From NCBI GenBank assembly GCA_964459465.1, contig CAYWLR010000009.1:55804-119803 (forward strand): a stretch of 64,000 bases of DNA, given 5' to 3'. The notes beneath the pieces were generated by a model, which worked only from the letters and a program-made list of their open reading frames with translations, was not told where the DNA came from and searched no databases. Positions 59,278 to 64,000 of the stretch are shown here, one piece after another (within the stretch, counting starts at the first letter, position 1; each line of letters starts with the position of its first letter). The DNA is from CALAMC01 sp964459465 (GTDB taxonomy: Bacteria; Zixibacteria; MSB-5A5; GN15; PGXB01). The translations under genes and the position numbers were made by a program.

Positions 59278-59840
59278 TTCGTCCCTACCTTGGCGCGGAA
59301 TTTTTCGCCTATTTTGCGCCCCTCGGCGATGGCCCTGTGATTGATATCCAGAAGCTCTTTCTTATGACCCATTTTGACGTTTAACATTTTTAACAAAGTA
59401 TCGAACGAAACAATCCCGGTGACGCCGATATATGCCCCCAGCATGACCATATTGGCCACTTTGGGATTGCCCAGCTTTATGGCAATATCATTGACCGGCA
59501 CCAGAAGCTCTTCGATATCATCCCGCCCCGAGGTAACGTCGATCAGCGAACTGTTAATCAGCAATAATCCGCCCGCCCGAATCAGCGGCCCGAATTTATC
59601 CAGCGAGGGACGATTGAATACGCAGGCCGACTGCGGGTTATTGATAATCGGCGACCCGATTCGGACGTCCGACACCACTACCGTGCAGTTGGCCGTTCCC
59701 CCCCGCATTTCGGGGCCATACGACGGTATCCACACCACCTGCTTGCCTTCGTCCATGGCCGTGTACGCCAATAACTGCCCGACCGTCATCACCCCCTGGC
59801 CGCCAAACCCGGCCATCACCACTTCCTGTTGCCGCGTCAT
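59274..59840 (-). CDS. 2-oxoacid:ferredoxin oxidoreductase, gamma subunit
   Basis: A 188-residue subunit of the pyruvate/ketoisovalerate oxidoreductase gamma family. Seen: EVVMAGFGGQGVMTVGQLLA at the start, WIPSYGPEMRGGTANCTVVV near residue 40, INNPQSACVFNRPSLDKFG and the closing helix. It forms part of the CoA/substrate site with the alpha and beta subunits. It is placed directly after the beta gene, 1 base apart, and overlaps the NuoE-like gene. Confidence 0.93.
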   Translation of the reverse strand: MTRQQEVVMAGFGGQGVMTVGQLLAYTAMDEGKQVVWIPSYGPEMRGGTANCTVVVSDVRIGSPIINNPQSACVFNRPSLDKFGPLIRAGGLLLINSSLIDVTSGRDDIEELLVPVNDIAIKLGNPKVANMVMLGAYIGVTGIVSFDTLLKMLNVKMGHKKELLDINHRAIAEGRKIGEKFRAKVGTK

Positions 59841-59841
59841 A

Positions 59842-60603
59842 TCAGATTACCCCCTTTTCCGGGTCCTTGAAAACCCCCAGCGGGTAGTACGGTTGCATCG
59901 TGCTTGCAACCCAACCGGTGGCCTCATGCGGCGGCATCCCCCAGTTGGTGGGACACGTCGACAAAACCTCCACCAGCGAAAAACACTTATTCTCCTTCTG
60001 CAACCGGAAAGCTTTCTTGATATGCTTCTTGGCATTGACGACGTGCATCGGCGTGTGCACCGCCGTCCGAACAATATAGGCCGGTGTTACCAGCGCCGAT
60101 AAAAGTTCCGACATGCGAATCGGGAATCCCGCCAGATTGGTATCACGCCCGAACGGCGACGTCGTCGTCTTCTGGCCCGGCATCGTCGTCGGCGCCATCT
60201 GACCGCCCGTCATGCCATATATGGCGTTATTGACGAATATCGTCGTGAACTTCTCGCCGCGGTTGGCGGCGTGAACAATCTCACCCATGCCGATCGACGC
60301 CAGATCGCCGTCGCCCTGATATGTGAATACGATCATATCCGGGCGCATCCGCTTGAAACCCGTCGCCAATGCCGGCGCCCGGCCGTGCGGCGCTTCCAGA
60401 AAATCCACGTTAAAATAGTTGTATATCAAAACCGAACAGCCGACCGGGGCCACCCCGACAGCCTTCTCGCGAACCCCCAGTTCATCGAGCGCTTCCGCCA
60501 CCAGCCGGTGAATTATCCCGTGCGTACAACCCGGACAATAGTGGGTGACATTCGTGCTTAGCGAGTCGGGCCGCCTGAATATTACATTTGCCTGTTCTGC
60601 CAT
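59842..60603 (-). CDS. 2-oxoacid:ferredoxin oxidoreductase, thiamine-diphosphate beta subunit
   Basis: A 253-residue beta subunit. THYCPGCTHGIIHRLVAEAL at the start, the thiamine-diphosphate motif QGDGDLASIGMGEIVHAANR (GDG near residue 94), the metal ligand NAIYGMTGGQMAPTT and TSPFGRD are diagnostic of the short OFOR beta chain. No separate iron-sulfur cluster motifs are seen except the first CPGC pair, which may ligand a cluster with distal cysteines. Encoded between the alpha and gamma genes in the operon. The substrate cannot be fixed from this chain. Confidence 0.94.
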   Translation of the reverse strand: MAEQANVIFRRPDSLSTNVTHYCPGCTHGIIHRLVAEALDELGVREKAVGVAPVGCSVLIYNYFNVDFLEAPHGRAPALATGFKRMRPDMIVFTYQGDGDLASIGMGEIVHAANRGEKFTTIFVNNAIYGMTGGQMAPTTMPGQKTTTSPFGRDTNLAGFPIRMSELLSALVTPAYIVRTAVHTPMHVVNAKKHIKKAFRLQKENKCFSLVEVLSTCPTNWGMPPHEATGWVASTMQPYYPLGVFKDPEKGVI

Positions 60604-60614
60604 GACAGCCTCTT

Positions 60615-61700
60615 CTATTTCGATTCCGCTTTTTTCGTTTTAAGAATCGCGCGTATCTTGTCCTTGACCTCGTTGGGGCTGGGCACGATCCCGCCCGTCC
60701 GCCCATAAAACTCGATTGGCTTTTTACCTTTGAGAAAGCGATCCACGTCCTCGATCATCTGCCCCATCGACATCTCCACCACCAGCACCGTCTTGATATT
60801 GGCCTTGACCGCCTCATCATGAATGGCCTGACCCGGGAAGGGATACAACGTAATCGGACGAAATAACCCGACCGAAACCCCCTCTTCTTCGAATTCGTCG
60901 ATAACCGTCTGGCAGATACGAGCCATCGAACCATACGCCACAATAAGTATCTTATTCTTATTCGACACTTTATACTTTTCGAAACGTATTTCTTCCGCTT
61001 CGACTTGTTTGTACTTACGGTCTAATTCTATAGAATTGAGCTCCAGCTTTTCGGGATCCAGAAAAAGCGATTTGGTGATCCGCGCCTTGCGTCCCTTCGC
61101 ACCCGTCAGCGCCCAGTCCTTGCCCTCCGGCGACACCGGGTCACGATACTTCTCCGGAAACTCCACCGATTCCATCATCTGCCCGATCATCCCGTCGCCG
61201 ATCAGCATCACCGGGTTGCGATACTTGTCGGCCAAATCGAACCCCAGAATCATGAGATCCACCGCTTCCTGCACTGACGCCGGCGCCAGCACGATCGTCT
61301 TGTAGTCCCCGTGCCCGCCGCCCTTGACCGCCTGATTATAATCCGACTGCGCCGGCAGAATTCCGCCCAGTCCCGGGCCGCCGCGCATGATATTGACCAG
61401 CACCACCGGAAGCTGCGCCCCGGCCATGTATGATATCGCTTCCTGCATCAGACTGATGCCCGGACTCGATGACGTCGTGAATACCCGCATCCCCGTCGCC
61501 GCCGCGCCGAACAGCATGTTGCCGACCGCCACTTCCGATTCCGCCTGCACGAACACCCCGCCCACTTCCGGAATCCGCCAGCATAAATATTCCGCCACTT
61601 CGCTCTGGGGAGTGATCGGGTAGGCGAAATAGTGCGGAGCGCCCGCCGCAATCGCGGCCTCGCCGATCGCTTCGTTGCCTTTCATCAATTTCTTTGCCAT
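60615..61700 (-). CDS. vorB: 2-oxoacid:ferredoxin oxidoreductase, alpha subunit, VorB-like
   Basis: A 361-residue alpha subunit. It begins KKLMKGNEAIGEAAIAAGAP, with YPITPQSEVAEYL, FVQAESEVAVGNMLFGAAAT and SSSPGISLMQEAISYMAGAQ near residue 78, and a middle stretch RGGPGLGGILPAQSDYNQAV. This style is that of the VorB group (branched-chain 2-oxoacids such as 3-methyl-2-oxobutanoate), and differs from the fused PorAB and from long KorA. Substrate preference is inferred and 2-oxoglutarate remains possible. The second half is a transketolase C-terminal-like fold. It follows the ferredoxin subunit gene by 14 bases. Confidence 0.92.
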   Translation of the reverse strand: MAKKLMKGNEAIGEAAIAAGAPHYFAYPITPQSEVAEYLCWRIPEVGGVFVQAESEVAVGNMLFGAAATGMRVFTTSSSPGISLMQEAISYMAGAQLPVVLVNIMRGGPGLGGILPAQSDYNQAVKGGGHGDYKTIVLAPASVQEAVDLMILGFDLADKYRNPVMLIGDGMIGQMMESVEFPEKYRDPVSPEGKDWALTGAKGRKARITKSLFLDPEKLELNSIELDRKYKQVEAEEIRFEKYKVSNKNKILIVAYGSMARICQTVIDEFEEEGVSVGLFRPITLYPFPGQAIHDEAVKANIKTVLVVEMSMGQMIEDVDRFLKGKKPIEFYGRTGGIVPSPNEVKDKIRAILKTKKAESK

Positions 61701-61714
61701 ATCTTCGCTCCCCG

Positions 61715-61948
61715 TCAGTATTGAAACAAAGTGAACTGGGTGCCGTGATTGACAACCTCAATCGCCACGTCGGGACAGGTTATCGCGCAAATCCGACAGC
61801 CGATACAATGCGTCGGCTCCACCAGCTGCGCATAAAAATAACCCTTGAGATTAATATCCTTGGACATCTTGAGAATCTGCATCGGGCAGGCGTGCACACA
61901 CAGCTCACACCCCTTGCAGTAATTCTTATCTATTCTCACTCCGGGCAT
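61715..61948 (-). CDS. 2-oxoacid:ferredoxin oxidoreductase, delta (two [4Fe-4S]) subunit
   Basis: A 77-residue ferredoxin-type subunit with two cluster motifs: CKGCELCVHACPM at residue 10 and CIGCRICAITCPDVAI at residue 47. It accepts electrons from the alpha/beta/gamma core and hands them to soluble ferredoxin or, here, possibly to the NADH module of the same operon. It lies between the P-loop ATPase gene and the alpha gene; AGGGAT precedes the ATG. Confidence 0.93.
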   Translation of the reverse strand: MPGVRIDKNYCKGCELCVHACPMQILKMSKDINLKGYFYAQLVEPTHCIGCRICAITCPDVAIEVVNHGTQFTLFQY

Positions 61949-61981
61949 ATATTTATCCCTTCTCTATCGCCAACGGCCCCA

Positions 61982-62740
61982 TCAGGCCGTGTTTTCTTTT
62001 CGTTCCCAGGGTTTTAAAAGCGATCGCGTCAGCGGCAAAATCGGACAGCAGATTTCATTCATGTTCAAGCCCTCCAGCACCTTCCGTTTGGCCGAAACGA
62101 ACGCCAGCGGCAAACCCGTCTTCTCCGAAATCTCTTTCGAATGATTGTACCCCTCCATGACAATTCCAGCATCGGTTTCCTCTATCATGTGGGTATTGGA
62201 AATCAGGCCGGTGAATTTCAATCTTGAGGTACCCTCAACCCGCTTCATCGTGGCGAGCGTTGTCGCGACATTCGAGGTCTGCGGCCGACGGCTGTTTAAA
62301 ACCATCAGCATGTCATATTCGCCGACTTTAAATATGTCCGAAATGGACCCAAGCGCCTTGGTGCCCTGCTCGTCACCCCCGACGTCAAGTATTAGTAATC
62401 CATCCGGACTTTCCACCAAAGACCGCACCTGCGGCAGAAGTATCGGCAAATCGGCATAGAATTTTCCGCCTTCGGGGGCGATCAAATCTATCCCCAGCTC
62501 TTTTAGCTCTCCCTTAGCTTCACGGGTGCGAAAATACGGATTAACTAAATCAAGATCGACTAATGAAATAGCCTCGTGGCCGTTGGCTTTCATAAACTTA
62601 GCCAGATTGACAGCCACCTCGGTTTTGCCCGAGCCAAATCCGCCCACAATAACAATTATGCTCTTGAAAAAAGCCGGGTAGCGCCATTGGGCCGAACCTG
62701 CCACGCCTGCAACTCCTTTAGTGATAACCGCTGACAGCAT
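61982..62740 (-). CDS. P-loop nucleotide-binding protein of the VOR operon
   Basis: A 252-residue protein with a Walker A motif (IVGGFGSGKTEVAVNLAKFM near residue 32), a following DLDLVNPYFRTRE switch and LLILDVGGDEQG, in the SIMIBI group near MinD and CobQ/CobB-like proteins. Companions of OFOR genes in many anaerobes have such an ATPase with unknown role (maturation or regulation). It is the first gene of the nine-gene operon, 33 bases from the delta subunit. The first 25 residues (MLSAVITKGVAGVAG) are not family-like, so a later start is possible. Confidence 0.82.
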   Translation of the reverse strand: MLSAVITKGVAGVAGSAQWRYPAFFKSIIVIVGGFGSGKTEVAVNLAKFMKANGHEAISLVDLDLVNPYFRTREAKGELKELGIDLIAPEGGKFYADLPILLPQVRSLVESPDGLLILDVGGDEQGTKALGSISDIFKVGEYDMLMVLNSRRPQTSNVATTLATMKRVEGTSRLKFTGLISNTHMIEETDAGIVMEGYNHSKEISEKTGLPLAFVSAKRKVLEGLNMNEICCPILPLTRSLLKPWERKENTA

Positions 62741-62946
62741 TCTTTCAAGATATTACGAAGCAATTGAATCAAAGTCAAGCCAATATGTGAAATAAATCAC
62801 TAAGCACATTATTAAATGCCATTCCCCGATTGCCAAATGTGATTGATTATCGATTGATTTTATCTTATTTTTTTGGCCAGAGTCGCCCACGGCTTGCCGT
62901 GAGTAAGTTAGCTTTGTATAATAAATTATTTGGTACTTTAAGTTGT

Positions 62947-62982
62947 GTCAGGTCTTGCCCATTCTTATGGGTGTGACCTGAC
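62947..62982. repeat. Nested palindrome (GTCAGGTC/GACCTGAC)
   Basis: GTCAGGTC (62947-62954) and GACCTGAC (62975-62982) enclose CCCAT (62958-62962) and ATGGG (62967-62971). The perfect double stem suggests a REP-type element or transcription stop, without a U-run. Confidence 0.6.
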
Positions 62983-63043
62983 GCGAGTTGGGTGGAATTT
63001 TAATCACGGAATTGTGCGCTTAAATATAAGCTGTTTTTCCGTA

Positions 63044-63109
63044 CGTTGTGCCCGGTCGATCCTCAGATCGACCGGGTTGGCGGCGGGTTTGAGAACCCGC
63101 CGATCACAA
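63044..63109. repeat. REP-like element with two hairpins and matching ends
   Basis: GTTGTG and CACAAC form the ends. Inside are CCCGGTCGAT/ATCGACCGGG (10 bp, loop CCTCAG) and CGGCGGGTT/AACCCGCCG (9 bp, loop TGAG). Parts of it recur at 53203-53306. It sits 30 bases upstream of the GNAT start. Confidence 0.75.
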
Positions 63110-63138
63110 CACACAAAAAAATAAACGAGATACCAACC

Positions 63139-63717
63139 ATGCCCAAATTCACCTTCAAAGAAATCGCCCCGGAATACTGGAAAGATTTCGAAAAACTCTT
63201 CGGCGACAACGGCGCCTGCGGCGGTTGCTGGTGCCAGAGCTGGCGTGTCCCCAAACATGGCCGCGCCTGGGAGATGATCAAAGGCGCCCCCGCCAAAACC
63301 GCCACGAAGAACCTGATCCTCTCCGGCGAAATGACCGGCCTTCTGGCCTACGACGGCCCCAAATGCATCGGCTGGTGCTCCTATGGCCCCCGCTCCGCCT
63401 TCCCGCGCATCGAAACCGCCAGGGCCTATAAACGCGATGACACCGACAAAGTCTGGTCAGTCAACTGCTTTTTCATAGATAAAGCCTATCGCGGGCAAGG
63501 CCTATCACGCGCCATGCTTGACGCCGCCTTGAAATTCATGAAAAGGCGCAAAGTGAAAATGGTCGAGGGCTACCCGGTGCCTCTGACCAAAGATGGCAAT
63601 CGCCTCCCCCCGGCTTTCACCTGGACCGGCCCACTGAAAATCTTCGAAGATTCCGGCTTCGAGATCGTCCAGCGATTATCCCACTCCCGCCCGCTGGTGC
63701 GGAAGATTCTTGGGTAG
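63139..63717 (+). CDS. GNAT-family N-acetyltransferase
   Basis: A 192-residue acetyltransferase from the ATG at 63139 (MPKFTFKEIAPEYWKDFEKL); the frame is open further upstream but would translate the REP-like element. It has CGGCWCQSWRVPKHG near residue 30, a cysteine-rich stretch seen in one uncharacterised GNAT group, then VWSVNCFFIDKAYRGQGLSR with the acetyl-CoA loop and MLDAALKFMKRRKVKMVEGY. The cysteines may bind metal. The substrate is unknown. No Shine-Dalgarno site is evident. It stands alone between repeats and a possible insertion-sequence end. Confidence 0.85.
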   Translation: MPKFTFKEIAPEYWKDFEKLFGDNGACGGCWCQSWRVPKHGRAWEMIKGAPAKTATKNLILSGEMTGLLAYDGPKCIGWCSYGPRSAFPRIETARAYKRDDTDKVWSVNCFFIDKAYRGQGLSRAMLDAALKFMKRRKVKMVEGYPVPLTKDGNRLPPAFTWTGPLKIFEDSGFEIVQRLSHSRPLVRKILG

Positions 63718-63947
63718 GTTGGGCCGACTCGTCAAAGGCCCTGCCTTCACTTGGTCCGCAAGGCAAGCGAAGCGATGGGCGGCTTTTCATCTTTCTTGCC
63801 TCTCCGCCCAGGTGGCTCGATATCCGAGGATGCGTTTCTAACCACCCCATTTCCACTACCTACCCGATGGTGATTCCGTCGGCCCCTCTTATGTATGAGG
63901 CCTATGAATATATCTATAATGAACTTCCACCCGGCTTTTGACTCAAA
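63718..63947. other. Non-coding stretch after the GNAT gene
   Basis: About 230 bases without a credible ORF, of mixed composition, including a run with GCGAAGCGATGGGCGG. I see no promoter, terminator or RNA in it. Confidence 0.4.
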
Positions 63948-64000
63948 TGAACCGCCCCGGTTTTTCCGGAGGCTGTTTTAGTTGAGTCAGGCCACTTGGA
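63948..64000 (+). mobile_element. Possible left end of an IS3-like insertion sequence
   Basis: TGAACCGCCCCGGTTTTTCC followed by GGAGGCT resembles terminal inverted repeats I associate with IS3-family elements. The partner end and any transposase lie outside the window. The sequence is also flanked by GACTCAA (63940-63946) and TTGAGTC (63982-63988), which could mean a plain hairpin. Not more than a suggestion. Confidence 0.3.

Larger units (their letters stand above)
62741..63138. other. Intergenic region of 398 bases with several palindromes
   Basis: It separates the VOR operon (promoter expected in its first 100 bases, not clear) from the GNAT gene. Seen: CACGGC/GCCGTG (around 62888-62901), the nested palindrome at 62947-62982 and the double-hairpin element at 63044-63108. 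No gene is visible. Confidence 0.6.

Overview
The window looks like a chromosome fragment of an anaerobic, Gram-negative, uncultured bacterium of the FCB group. Candidate phylum Zixibacteria or a close relative is my best guess, but no marker gene here settles it. The evidence is: several secreted proteins ending in the C-terminal sorting domain typical of type IX secretion (the NYPNPFNP motif followed by an FlgD-like Ig fold), three PorV/PorQ-family outer-membrane proteins, a DUF5916 barrel protein, a TonB-dependent receptor with a carboxypeptidase-like N-terminal domain, and ferredoxin-linked 2-oxoacid metabolism. Promoters visible by eye are of the ordinary sigma-70 type (TTGACA/T, 16-18 bp, TATAAT-like), and Shine-Dalgarno sites of the GGAGG type are common. 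Most genes lie on the minus strand.

Layout. 1-7.7 kb: the 3' end of ligA, then a minus operon of a beta-propeller T9SS cargo, two PorV/PorQ barrels and an isocitrate dehydrogenase, and a divergent multiheme c-type cytochrome lipoprotein. 7.7-11.6 kb: dus-larB-larC-etfA, joining nickel-pincer cofactor synthesis to a lone EtfA. 11.7-15.7 kb: a plus-strand signalling operon of a double FHA protein, a metallophosphoesterase and a CHASE2 Ser/Thr kinase. 15.7-22.5 kb: a tightly overlapping housekeeping operon (ecfT, truA, transaldolase, purB, psd, pssA, purS, purQ, DUF4321, tatA and an unknown gene).

22.6-53 kb is dominated by the cell envelope and exoproteome: an M6 and an S8 protease pair, a GT-C/TPR membrane protein, a TonB receptor/PorV/lipoprotein operon, and a 1787-residue repeat protein next to a smaller paralogous one. 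Interspersed are a lipoate ligase homologue, tRNA-Arg(ACG), a PP2C phosphatase (likely counterpart of the kinase), VanZ, a GNAT protein, a CBS protein, a double methyltransferase protein and tRNA-Pro(TGG). Beside the last lies a candidate small RNA with its own promoter and terminator.

53-64 kb: rdgB, a stand-alone citryl-CoA-lyase-like protein, a lipoprotein, then a nine-gene minus operon that joins a four-subunit VOR-type 2-oxoacid:ferredoxin oxidoreductase to NuoE/NuoF/NuoG-like NADH-binding iron-sulfur subunits without a hydrogenase domain. This suggests a direct 2-oxoacid/NAD(H)/ferredoxin electron link and is the most interesting metabolic unit here. The right end has palindromic dispersed repeats, a GNAT gene and a possible insertion-sequence end.
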